Source of the DNA: an uncultured Collinsella sp.
Lineage (GTDB): Bacteria; Actinomycetota; Coriobacteriia; Coriobacteriales; Coriobacteriaceae
Reading direction: 5' to 3'
Length of the DNA stretch: 64,000 bases
NCBI GenBank assembly: GCA_900541695.1
Contig: UQKL01000014.1
Coordinates: 1-64,000 of the forward strand
Shown here one piece after another: positions 50,192 through 57,682 of the stretch. The position numbers were made by a program, and so were the translations under genes. A model generated the notes under the pieces. That model ran no database searches. It was not told the origin of the DNA and was given only the letters and a program-made list of their open reading frames with translations. Positions within the stretch are counted from its first letter, which is position 1. Every line of letters starts with the position of its first letter.

Positions 50192-51180
50192 TACGCCTCA
50201 CCGTCCAAGGTCGCAAAGAGCGCCAGGTGCAAGGTGCCCGGATCTTGATAGAGATAGTCGGCGCTATCGGGGTCGGTGCCCTCGATGTAGTAATAGATAT
50301 CCAGACGATAGGTCTGGCCCAGCGCCAGCGTGGCGAGTGTGTTCTGCGGGCGCGTGGCTGTCTCGCTCGTGTCCAGCGTAAAGGCGGCCGGGTCCTGCGT
50401 CACGTTGGTACCGCAAGCGAGCTGGCTGTTTTGCCAGCCCAAGAGCATGCCATCGGCGTAGCCGGCAAGGCCAGCCGGGGCGGTCGTGGGATGCTCGCCG
50501 CGATGGCCGCTGTCGGAGCTGTCGAGCTCAAAGATGTTGGTGGCAAGCACCTGGTTGCCGCTCGAGATCTTTATGCCCACGCGGGCTGCGCGCAGCAGTT
50601 CGGCATCGGCACCCTGCGGGACCAGCGATTCGGCCAGATACAGGTTGACCTTGCCCCTTACTTTGCTGGCGCCCGTTCCGGTAATGGTGGGACGCAGGTC
50701 AATCCAGCCGTGGTAGAAGGCGGAGCCGTTGTCTTTTGCCTGCTCAAACACTGTGGCATCGCCGGCAGAGTTGTTTTGCGCACAGGCAGCAAAGCCGTTG
50801 AGGTCGAAGGTCGAGACCGGGTAGAGCGTCACGGCGCCGTTCGCGGTGGAGGCCAGAGATGCATCGCCTTGCTGCGACCAGCTGCCGCGGTCGGCGTCAC
50901 CCAGCTCCAGCACCAGCTTGGACGTGTCGCTGTGCACGCTCACCGAGTTGGTGTTGACCTTCATATTGTTGGTAAACCAGGCGTAGGTCGCGACGCCCAA
51001 AGTGGCGGCGAGCGCCACCATAACGAGCGCGATGTAGGCACGCGCGCGGTGGGCGCGGCGGCGGGTGACGACGCCCTCGAGGTGTGAACACTCGGCAGCT
51101 GCACTGGAGGGGCTCGCGGGGCTCTCACTCTGGGTTTTGGCCTTGCGGTTATCTGCTGGCATGTGCCTCTGATCTTCCAT
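50191..51180 (-). CDS. SipW-dependent exported subunit
   Basis: 329 residues. A 45-residue polar and basic leader precedes the helix ALVMVALAATLGVATYAWF, with TYAWF at 65-69, followed by TNNMKVNTNSVSV. The mature protein is beta rich. The terminal motif is diverged (DIYYYIEGTDPDSADYLYQD), with Ser in place of Cys. ATG 51180 is chosen because GGGGG lies 8 nt upstream. It is second-to-last of the four consecutive subunit genes. Confidence 0.8.
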   Translation of the reverse strand: MEDQRHMPADNRKAKTQSESPASPSSAAAECSHLEGVVTRRRAHRARAYIALVMVALAATLGVATYAWFTNNMKVNTNSVSVHSDTSKLVLELGDADRGSWSQQGDASLASTANGAVTLYPVSTFDLNGFAACAQNNSAGDATVFEQAKDNGSAFYHGWIDLRPTITGTGASKVRGKVNLYLAESLVPQGADAELLRAARVGIKISSGNQVLATNIFELDSSDSGHRGEHPTTAPAGLAGYADGMLLGWQNSQLACGTNVTQDPAAFTLDTSETATRPQNTLATLALGQTYRLDIYYYIEGTDPDSADYLYQDPGTLHLALFATLDGEA

Positions 51181-51193
51181 ATTGCTCGCCCCC

Positions 51194-52030
51194 TTATGCC
51201 TTGGCCGCGGCAAAGGCAAGCTGCAGCACCACATCGTGGGCCTGGGCCTCGTCGATGCAATTGGCGTCGCAGCCTTCCATGTACACAACGTAGCGAACGC
51301 TTGCCACCTCGTTGGCGGCCAGCGTGCAGATGGGCGTGGCGCCTGCGCGCGCCGTGGGCGTGTCGCCGGTGCCGTCCATGCTGTAGGCGCTTATGGAGCG
51401 CGCAGGGTCGGCGGTGTAGGTCCAGCCCGAGGCGCCCGCTGCCACAACCACGCCGTCTTGCGCGGTGGTGCGCCTGCTGGTGGCACCCGCGGTGCTGCCC
51501 AGGTCGTCGCAGGTAAAGATGTGCGTTTGCGTACCCGACCGGGTCGTTATCACAAGACCCAGGCGCAATGCGGCAAGCAGCTGCGGATCGCTCGTCACGC
51601 TCATCTGGCCCTGATACAGGTACACGTTGAGCGCGCTGTCGCCGCCCTTAAGGTACAGCGTGCCCGAAAGGGCATAGTCGTCCAGCTGCGCGGTGCAGTC
51701 GGCGTAGTCGGTCGTGATGCCCGCAGCGTTTTGGAACGTGCCGCGCCAAAAGCGGGAAAGGTCTGACGTCGAGATGGGATAGAGCGTCTTGTCGGCGGCG
51801 GCAAGTGTGGCCGTCGTGTCCCAGGGCCCGTTGGCCGAAAGGCCAATCTGCAGATCGGAGCCCTCGTCGCTTACCGTATGCGCCACGGGCGTCACGTTGG
51901 TGTAGCGCGAGTTGCTAAACCAGGCGTAGGTGGCGGCGCTCAGGGCAGCTACCAGCACCAGCATCCATGCGGCCGCAGCAACCATGCGGCGGCGCGAGCT
52001 TAGGATGTCTTTGATGTTCGATGTACTCAT
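51194..52030 (-). CDS. SipW-dependent exported subunit
   Basis: 278 residues with a short leader and the helix AAAAWMLVLVAALSAATYAWF (TYAWF 34-38). The mature protein opens SNSRYTNVTPVAHTV and ends RYVVYMEGCDANCIDEAQAHDVVLQLAFA, with the E-G-x-D-x-x-C motif plus a further Cys. The start at 52030 has GGGGGCCGGGG upstream. It ends 13 nt before the next subunit gene. Confidence 0.8.
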   Translation of the reverse strand: MSTSNIKDILSSRRRMVAAAAWMLVLVAALSAATYAWFSNSRYTNVTPVAHTVSDEGSDLQIGLSANGPWDTTATLAAADKTLYPISTSDLSRFWRGTFQNAAGITTDYADCTAQLDDYALSGTLYLKGGDSALNVYLYQGQMSVTSDPQLLAALRLGLVITTRSGTQTHIFTCDDLGSTAGATSRRTTAQDGVVVAAGASGWTYTADPARSISAYSMDGTGDTPTARAGATPICTLAANEVASVRYVVYMEGCDANCIDEAQAHDVVLQLAFAAAKA

Positions 52031-52041
52031 CCCCGGCCCCC

Positions 52042-52926
52042 TTACGAACGCTTGCCGGCAAAGCGCAGCGCCAGCGATTGCAGGCTGGTGGCGGCCAGGT
52101 TGTTGGTGCAGTCGGGGTCGCAGCCTTCCAGCCACACGTACACATCCACACGCACGGGCGTGCTGCGGTTGGCGCCCTTGGCGGCAGCGGGCAGGCTGCA
52201 GATCTTGGTCGTGGCCTCCTTGAGGCTCACGACGCCGGTGTCTTCGTTGTAGTCGCAGAAGTTTGCACTGGTCAGCTGGTCAAAATGGACCGTGGCGCCG
52301 TCGGAGCGGCTGCTGTCGAGCACCAGGTGGTTCTGCTCGTTTTCGCCGGCGTCCTTGCCATCGAGCGTGTTGTAGCGCGCCTGGGGATTGTGCTCGCCCG
52401 AGACCTCAAAGACGTACTGGCCCGTAACGGTATCGCCCTGCCCTGGAGCATAGGCGACCAGCCCCACGCGCAGGGCGGTGGAGATGGGGTTTGCCGGATC
52501 TTGCTCGGTAAAGTCGATGCCCGACAGGTACACGTCGGTTGCGGCCGAGTTAGTGGCCAGGTACAGGGAGGTCTTGTAGTAGTCGGAATGCTCGGCCGCG
52601 CCAAACATGCTGGCAAACAGCGAATCCTGCGTGGTTCCGCCGGTAAAGCCCATTACCTTTTGAAAGCCGTTGAGCACGTTGTCGGTCGAGACGGGATCGA
52701 GCAGGCCCGCAAAGCTTAAACCGGCGTTGGTTTTGTATTCGCCGTCGTACTCGTTGGAGATGAGGAAGGTTACGCCCGTGCCCGCGGCCATCTTGACGTC
52801 GGTGATATGACGGTTGGCGTTGTAGATGTACCAGGCATACGTTACGGCTCCGGCAACAGCAAGGGCCACCAGCAACGTGGCGAGCATGCGATTGAACTGT
52901 TTTTTCAGCGAACGCGCGTCCGACAT
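52042..52926 (-). CDS. SipW-dependent exported subunit, first gene of string
   Basis: 294 residues with the leader MSDARSLKKQFNRML and helix ending TYAWY (29-33). The mature protein is beta rich and ends VDVYVWLEGCDPDCTNNLA then LQSLALRFAG, a canonical W-L-E-G-x-D-x-x-C. ATG 52926 has GGGGGAGGGG upstream. As the first gene of the run 52926 to 43811 it probably carries the operon promoter; no convincing -35/-10 pair was found in 52927-53100 on the minus strand (a TAGAAT is the best -10). Confidence 0.82.
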   Translation of the reverse strand: MSDARSLKKQFNRMLATLLVALAVAGAVTYAWYIYNANRHITDVKMAAGTGVTFLISNEYDGEYKTNAGLSFAGLLDPVSTDNVLNGFQKVMGFTGGTTQDSLFASMFGAAEHSDYYKTSLYLATNSAATDVYLSGIDFTEQDPANPISTALRVGLVAYAPGQGDTVTGQYVFEVSGEHNPQARYNTLDGKDAGENEQNHLVLDSSRSDGATVHFDQLTSANFCDYNEDTGVVSLKEATTKICSLPAAAKGANRSTPVRVDVYVWLEGCDPDCTNNLAATSLQSLALRFAGKRS

Positions 52927-53098
52927 GCCCCTCCCCCAGATGCCGTGCTGCAAACTACCTGGACACCATTTGCCCATAATGGAGTTATTCTACGCGAATG
53001 TGCTGTTCGTCGGGGGTACAAACGCGACTTTCCGCGTGCTGTTCGCGCTACATCGGGGCGGATAGGGTCGCAAATCGCCGCTTTTTAAAAAATAGTTC

Positions 53099-53127
53099 TT
53101 GCCACTGGGCGGGAGCTCCGTTATATT
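53099..53127 (+). promoter_or_regulatory. Sigma-70 promoter of tRNA-Val
   Basis: TTGCCA (53099-53104) and TATATT (53122-53127) are separated by exactly 17 nt, 29 nt upstream of the tRNA. Confidence 0.75.
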
Positions 53128-53156
53128 ATTCCCTGCGCACTCGCGCACCCTTGATC

Positions 53157-53231
53157 GGGCGTTTAGCTCAGGGGGAGAGCGCTTCCCTGACACGGAAGAG
53201 GTCAGAAGTTCAAATCTTCTAACGCCCACCA
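53157..53231 (+). tRNA. tRNA-Val (anticodon GAC)
   Basis: Acceptor GGGCGTT pairs with AACGCCC; anticodon stem CTTCC/GGAAG with loop CTGACAC gives GAC. T-loop is TTCAAAT and CCA is encoded. It decodes GUC/GUU valine. It marks the left edge of the accessory island at 53.2-58.8 kb. Confidence 0.97.
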
Positions 53232-53240
53232 AATGTTCGC

Positions 53241-53275
53241 AGCTCAGAGGCTTCGTCTCTGAGCTGTTTTGTTTT
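53241..53275 (+). terminator. Terminator of tRNA-Val
   Basis: AGCTCAGAG pairs with CTCTGAGCT across a short loop and is followed by GTTTTGTTTT. Confidence 0.8.
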
Positions 53276-53474
53276 ACGCCGCCAAGCCAAGCGGGCGCCG
53301 CAGCAGCCAAACCCGCTTCGACAGCTCCAATAACCATCCCAGCCGCGCCTAAAATCGCCAAGTAGCCCCAGCGATCACCCCGATTAGGCCCCAAGCCGCC
53401 CAAACTGCCTTGGTGACCGCCCCAATCTGGCCTTCACAAGCCTCGTGGCCACATCCAGATAGCCTTCCCATAAT

Positions 53475-53656
53475 CAGGTCTAATACTTTTCCCGAGAAGT
53501 GAACGAGCTTATTTGGGCCACCGAAGCATCCACACTTTTCGAAGCAAAAACCGCAGGATTCCAATGACAAAACCGCAGGAAATAAGCCACCAAAAGTGTC
53601 GATGTTTCGGGGGTCCGTTTTGACTCGTTCACTTCTCGGGAAAAGTATTAGACCTG
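53475..53656. mobile_element. MITE-like element with perfect 33-bp inverted repeats
   Basis: The arms 53475-53507 and 53624-53656 are exact inverse complements over 33 bp, starting CAGGTCTAATAC and ending GTATTAGACCTG. A second, imperfect pair of arms follows inside (CACCGAAGCATCCACACTTTT against AAAAGTGTCGATGTTTCGG). The centre has AAAACCGCAGGA twice. The 182-bp element contains no ORF. A target-site duplication could not be recognised. It ends 37 bp before the stop of the Vsr/DUF559-like gene. The flanks 53276-53474 hold nothing else that I can identify. Confidence 0.7.
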
Positions 53657-53693
53657 AAAATAAGGCCCCTGGCCCCACCCCTAGCAACCGCCC

Positions 53694-54797
53694 CTACCAA
53701 TGTTGACGCGCCTCGATAACCGTTTGCCAAAGCTTAAAACGCTTCGTTTCGACGCGCTTGAGGGCAAAATATCGCTGTTCCTCGCTCATGGGCTTGTTAA
53801 AAATGGGTCGCTTATTCCGATGCAGCTTCCGCCGGATGCGTTCGCACAGCCGAACGAGCTTGTCGTAGTCATTTGCCTGGTCAGTCGTCACGGTAAAGTA
53901 CGCCACGCCGCTCAGCAGCTGTAACTCGTTGCGGCGCTCGGCATCCTTGTGGATCTTCTCGCTTCCGTCGTGGATGGCATCGCTGTCGTAATCGACCATC
54001 GCGGTCAGTACCTCTGGCAGCAGCCCGGCCTTTACTTTATCCATGCCCACCTCGACTTTAGCCGTAAGCGTTATGTCGGGCGTGCGTTCCAACACGCGAA
54101 GCCTGCGATTGCGCCCATCGTTGTATCCATCGCGGATGAAGACCTTCTTGTTGAGCTCGGCCTTGCCCAATGCATACCCGCCGTAGCGCGTAGGCAGCGA
54201 CATAAACATGCACAGCCCCGATTCCCTCGGAGAGCGCGACCCCTCGATCACATATGCAAGGAGCGCCTTTGCCTTCGCAAGATCTCTCACCTTGGGGGAC
54301 TTCTCGATATACGCCGCGATGAGCTCCTTGGTCGTGAGCCTGCCATCGCGCATGCCCGCATCCCTGCTTGTTACCCCACCGGGAGCAAGGTTATCCAGCC
54401 GATAGTCCGATGTCATGGCATAACCGGCATAGATGGCCGCCGCTGCATCGTCATCGTGCGCGGCCTGCAAAAACGCCAGCTCGGGAGAGCATACGTACGC
54501 ATCCAGGTCGCCTCTCCAGTGGCCCAGCGAGATAAACGAACCTGCTGGGAGCTCGTTGGTGCACAGGTGCGTCTTAACATGCTTGCTCCGCCGACGGTCG
54601 GCTCGCGACGGCACCAGCAAATCCAGCGTTTCGATCCCCAGGTCGTAGCGATCGATAAACTCCTGCGCCTCCTGGTCGCAGAGCGCGCAGGCGTCCGCAA
54701 TCGACACGACCTCTGGTTCCGAATCCCCAAAGCGCGGGTTCGGGATGTGTGCCAAGAGCGCCAGCGCAGCGTTATGTGAAACGATAAAGTGCCCCAT
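53694..54797 (-). CDS. Vsr/DUF559-like endonuclease-domain protein
   Basis: 367 residues. The N-terminal half has an AbiEi-like plan (FIVSHNAALALLAHIP, then LDLLVPSRADRRRSKHVKTH and GDLDAYVCSPELAFLQAA). The C-terminal part has AMVDYDSDAIHDGSEKIHKDAERRNELQLLSG then VAYFTVTTDQ, which follows the PD-(D/E)XK Vsr/DUF559 topology. The catalytic Glu/Lys positions are not certain. It shares its general architecture with the protein at 28012-29085. The start has no clear ribosome site. The palindromic element lies immediately downstream. Role unknown; defence or element maintenance are both possible. Confidence 0.55.
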   Translation of the reverse strand: MGHFIVSHNAALALLAHIPNPRFGDSEPEVVSIADACALCDQEAQEFIDRYDLGIETLDLLVPSRADRRRSKHVKTHLCTNELPAGSFISLGHWRGDLDAYVCSPELAFLQAAHDDDAAAAIYAGYAMTSDYRLDNLAPGGVTSRDAGMRDGRLTTKELIAAYIEKSPKVRDLAKAKALLAYVIEGSRSPRESGLCMFMSLPTRYGGYALGKAELNKKVFIRDGYNDGRNRRLRVLERTPDITLTAKVEVGMDKVKAGLLPEVLTAMVDYDSDAIHDGSEKIHKDAERRNELQLLSGVAYFTVTTDQANDYDKLVRLCERIRRKLHRNKRPIFNKPMSEEQRYFALKRVETKRFKLWQTVIEARQHW

Positions 54798-54921
54798 GGC
54801 GCGAAGATAGCACGCGCGTCGGCGGCGGCTCGCGACCCTGGCGAGTTTTCGACAAACAACCGGCGGTTTTTTGCCGCGGCGCGTCCAAACTGCTCATTCG
54901 TCGACGTCTAAATGCAAATCC

Positions 54922-54967
54922 GTCAAGCTTTTGGCAAGGTTGCCGCTCAACTGACCAAAAGCTGACC
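54922..54967. other. Intergenic motif pair shared with 21.4 kb
   Basis: GTCAAGCTTTTGGCAAGGTT (54922-54941) and GACCAAAAGCTGACC (54953-54967) repeat the two blocks seen upstream of the Tad operon, in the opposite order. AGCTTTTGG and CCAAAAGCT are also inverse complements. Apart from this, 54798-55114 contains no gene that I can support. Confidence 0.45.
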
Positions 54968-55114
54968 ATGCACTTGCCCATTTGCTTGACGGCACGCCCC
55001 CGCCAAAATGCTCCGCGACTTCTCGGGCGGTCGAAGCGCTCGTTTAGCGACCACACACCCGCCGCTGGGGTATCCTTGGAGCACATGCACCGCAAGCCAC
55101 ACAAAGGAGCCGCC

Positions 55115-55813
55115 ATGCGCACCGAGCTCGATGTTCCCTTTTCGCACAAAGACGAGGCCAAGGCCCTGGGCGCCAAGTGGGACCGGGTCAAGAAGATCTG
55201 GTACGTGCCCGATGGCGTCAACCCCGAGCCCTTTGCCGCGTGGCTGCCCGGCGTGGATCGCTCCGACCCCAGCGCGCCCTACATCTACCTGGTGCTGGGC
55301 AAGCGCGAATGTTGGAAGTGTCACGAGCAGACGACGGTCGCGGCCTTTGGCATTCCGTATTGGGCGGCCGAGGACTCGGGCAGCAAGGCTGCGCCCAGCG
55401 CAGCGCCCTCCATGGACGACGCTGGCCACATCGCAATCGACACCGCCCGCGCCAACGCCATAGCCATCGTTCCCGCGCTGGGCTGCGTGCCGGCCGAGAT
55501 CCGCGACTACCTGCGCGAGCGCTGCGGCTACAAACCCGTAACGTCGCGCACCACCAAAACCGTATCGCTCGCCAGCACCTGCACCGCCTGTGGCGCGCTG
55601 CAAGGCAGCCATTACCTGTTCGAGGAGCCCACGTCGCCGTTTGCACTTACGGCCATCAACAAGCTGCCCGCGCTGGAGTTCGTGCGCGTGGAAGTCGCCG
55701 GCGTCTATGGCATCCCTGCCACCAAAGGCGACTTCGACCAGGCGCTCTTCACCTGGGCACGCGACCACCACACCCAGTTCCACAAGAGCCTGTTCGAGGG
55801 GATCTACCTGTAG
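55115..55813 (+). CDS. DUF5710 domain protein with zinc-ribbon-like Cys pairs
   Basis: 232 residues. The N-terminus LDVPFSHKDEAKALGAKWDRVKKIWYVPDG is a textbook DUF5710 domain, a small module often found with DNA-processing or plasmid-type proteins. Two Cys pairs follow (CWKC at 66-69, CTAC at about 164-167), suggesting metal binding. The C-terminal half has no family that I recognise. AAGGAG lies before ATG 55115; an upstream in-frame ATG at 54968 lacks a site. It precedes the repeat-controlled ATPase gene by 70-120 nt. Confidence 0.75.
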   Translation: MRTELDVPFSHKDEAKALGAKWDRVKKIWYVPDGVNPEPFAAWLPGVDRSDPSAPYIYLVLGKRECWKCHEQTTVAAFGIPYWAAEDSGSKAAPSAAPSMDDAGHIAIDTARANAIAIVPALGCVPAEIRDYLRERCGYKPVTSRTTKTVSLASTCTACGALQGSHYLFEEPTSPFALTAINKLPALEFVRVEVAGVYGIPATKGDFDQALFTWARDHHTQFHKSLFEGIYL

Positions 55814-55820
55814 GGCAAAA

Positions 55821-55903
55821 CTCGAAAATCGAGTCCAGATTTCCTCGAAAATCGAGTGTGAAAATCCTCGAAAATCGAGTATGATTATCCTCGAAAATCG
55901 AGT
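55821..55903 (+). repeat. Four palindromic repeats at exact 23-bp period
   Basis: CTCGAAAATCGAGT occurs at 55821, 55844, 55867 and 55890, spaced exactly 23 bp apart, with variable 9-bp spacers. The core CTCGA/TCGAG is palindromic. Two turns of helix put all four on nearly the same DNA face, as in operator or iteron arrays. It lies directly upstream of, or overlapping, the start of the AAA_14/DUF4143 ATPase gene. Confidence 0.85.
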
Positions 55904-55931
55904 ATGCGCAGGTAGTGAGGTCTATCAAATC

Positions 55932-57230
55932 ATGATCTCTTATGGTTCGGAACAGCCCAAATCCTACCGTCCTCGCCTTTTGGACGAACGACTGCAAACC
56001 CTGCTCCAGATTTTTGGAGCGGTCGAGATTCGGGGCACAAAGTGGTGCGGCAAATCATGGACCGCGCTCGCATTCGGTGAGAGCGTCGTTCATCTTGACG
56101 ACCCAAACGTAAAGTCGCTGGTCGAAGCCGATCCTTCGCTCGCCCTTCAGGGCAATAAGCCGCACGTCATCGATGAGTGGCAGGAGGCCCCCGCAACATG
56201 GGACGCCACACGCCGCGCCGTAGATGCATCCGGCGGCGAGAAGGGCCTCTTTATCCTCACCGGGTCGTCAACGCCGGCAAAAGACTCTGTCACTCACAGC
56301 GGCGCCGGTCGCATAGCCCGTCTCGACATGAGCACCATGACGCTTTGGGAACGAGGGCTTTCAACGGGATCCGTTTCGCTGCAAAACCTATTCGAAGGAT
56401 CATTCGAACCTTCGGCCTATACAGGCTCGCTCCCCATGCTGGCCGACGCAATTTGCTGCGGAGGATGGCCGGCGCTTGTCGGGGCGAGCCCTCAGATGGC
56501 CGCAGAGGTCGTCAACCAGTATCTCGATGCCATGTACGAAGTCAGCGTTCCGCAAAAAGGAGGCGTGGGGTCTACGGCACGGCACATTGTGTCCTCGCTC
56601 GCGCGCAACGTTGCGACCTCTGCCACGCTCAACACCATCGCGGCAGACGCCTCGTTGGGCGACAGTGACGCCCAGCCGGCAACTTCGACCGTGGCGTTTT
56701 ACCTCGACATGCTGGAGAGCATGTATGCGATTGTAAATCTGCCCGGTTGGGATGCACCCGTCCGCGCAAAGTCCCGCCTGCGCACCAAGCCAAAGCGCTA
56801 TTTCGCCGACCCCTCCATTCCCGCAGCCGCGCTTGGAATGAATCCCAAAAGGCTGCTTGCGGACGGTCAGACTTTTGGCCTGCTCTTTGAGTCTCTGTGC
56901 ATTCACGATCTGAGCGTCTACACCTCGTGCCTGCCCGGCTCGCATCCGGGCTCGCTCCACTACTATGGCGACTCCGACGGGCTTGAAGTTGATGCCATTA
57001 TCGAGTTGAACGATGGCCGCTGGGCAGCGATAGAAATCAAGCTCGGCGAATCCAAGGTTAGCGACGGAATCCGCAACATCGAGCGCCTGCGCCGCAAGGT
57101 CGCTCTGAACCCTGCCGCGCGCAACCCCCAGCCGGAGTTCTGCGCCGTCATCACCGCGACCTCGCCCTTCTGCCGCTACGACGCCGAGCACGACGTCTAC
57201 GTGTTCCCCATTGGAGCGTTGCGGGCGTAG
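55932..57230 (+). CDS. AAA_14/DUF4143 ATP-binding protein
   Basis: 432 residues from ATG 55932. Walker A is GTKWCGKS (35-42), Walker B is HVIDEWQEAP (D81-E82) with the family's FILTGSSTP next. DUF4143 follows (LDMLESMYAIVNLPGW, RYFADPSIPAAALG and LFESLCIHDL). The C-terminal segment SDGLEVDAIIELNDGRWAAIEIKLG matches the family's PD-(D/E)XK-like end. The biochemical role of these stand-alone P-loop proteins is unclear; some copies lie near defence genes. An in-frame ATG at 55881, inside the repeat array, could be the true start. Neither start has a strong ribosome site. Confidence 0.85.
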   Translation: MISYGSEQPKSYRPRLLDERLQTLLQIFGAVEIRGTKWCGKSWTALAFGESVVHLDDPNVKSLVEADPSLALQGNKPHVIDEWQEAPATWDATRRAVDASGGEKGLFILTGSSTPAKDSVTHSGAGRIARLDMSTMTLWERGLSTGSVSLQNLFEGSFEPSAYTGSLPMLADAICCGGWPALVGASPQMAAEVVNQYLDAMYEVSVPQKGGVGSTARHIVSSLARNVATSATLNTIAADASLGDSDAQPATSTVAFYLDMLESMYAIVNLPGWDAPVRAKSRLRTKPKRYFADPSIPAAALGMNPKRLLADGQTFGLLFESLCIHDLSVYTSCLPGSHPGSLHYYGDSDGLEVDAIIELNDGRWAAIEIKLGESKVSDGIRNIERLRRKVALNPAARNPQPEFCAVITATSPFCRYDAEHDVYVFPIGALRA

Positions 57231-57282
57231 GGCGGTGATTCGGGGCACTGGGTTTGTTTAATGGGTAATTCGATCTTCGAAG

Positions 57283-57564
57283 CTACGGCTCCGTCTCGTC
57301 ATAGGTAATGGCACATCCGCAGGTTGGGCATTGCTGAGGATAGACCGGGAGACGCAGGCCCGTTCGAGCCCGCGGGTCGATAGCGTGTTTGTCGCGGGTG
57401 TCGATGAAGCTGATGTCTAGGCATGGGAGGTCTGCACCGCAGCTTGGGCACGGCACACAGATTTGGCTGCAGGTGGCCTCAACGAGCGGGAACAGTCTCC
57501 GGTCCATTAGCGCTCGCGGCAGATTTCCGTACACGCCTCGTGCGATATCGCTTCGCCATCCCAT
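57283..57564 (-). CDS. Small zinc-ribbon protein
   Basis: 93 residues with two Cys pairs separated by about 35 residues: CPSCGADLPC and CPTCGCAI, a CPxCG-type zinc ribbon. The N-terminus is MGWRSDIARGVYGNLPRAL. GGGGAG precedes the ATG. No family name can be given; similar short proteins occur in accessory regions. It runs convergent to the ATPase gene. Confidence 0.6.
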   Translation of the reverse strand: MGWRSDIARGVYGNLPRALMDRRLFPLVEATCSQICVPCPSCGADLPCLDISFIDTRDKHAIDPRARTGLRLPVYPQQCPTCGCAITYDETEP

Positions 57565-57682
57565 GGTCTCCCCTTTCCCGTTTTAACTGTTGAGGAGAGA
57601 ATGGCAGGATCGCGCAGCACTCGATGCGGCGCGGCGCGATCCGATCAATCGACATGATTGGGTTGCGACGGGCCGTATCTGA

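Noticed and set aside
53349-53687. A 112-codon frame over the palindromic element
   Set aside because: It reads through the inverted repeat, has Gly/Cys-rich low-information sequence and no ribosome site.
55821-55903. CRISPR array
   Set aside because: Repeats are only 14 bp with 9-bp spacers and there are no cas genes; the fixed 23-bp period fits an operator array.
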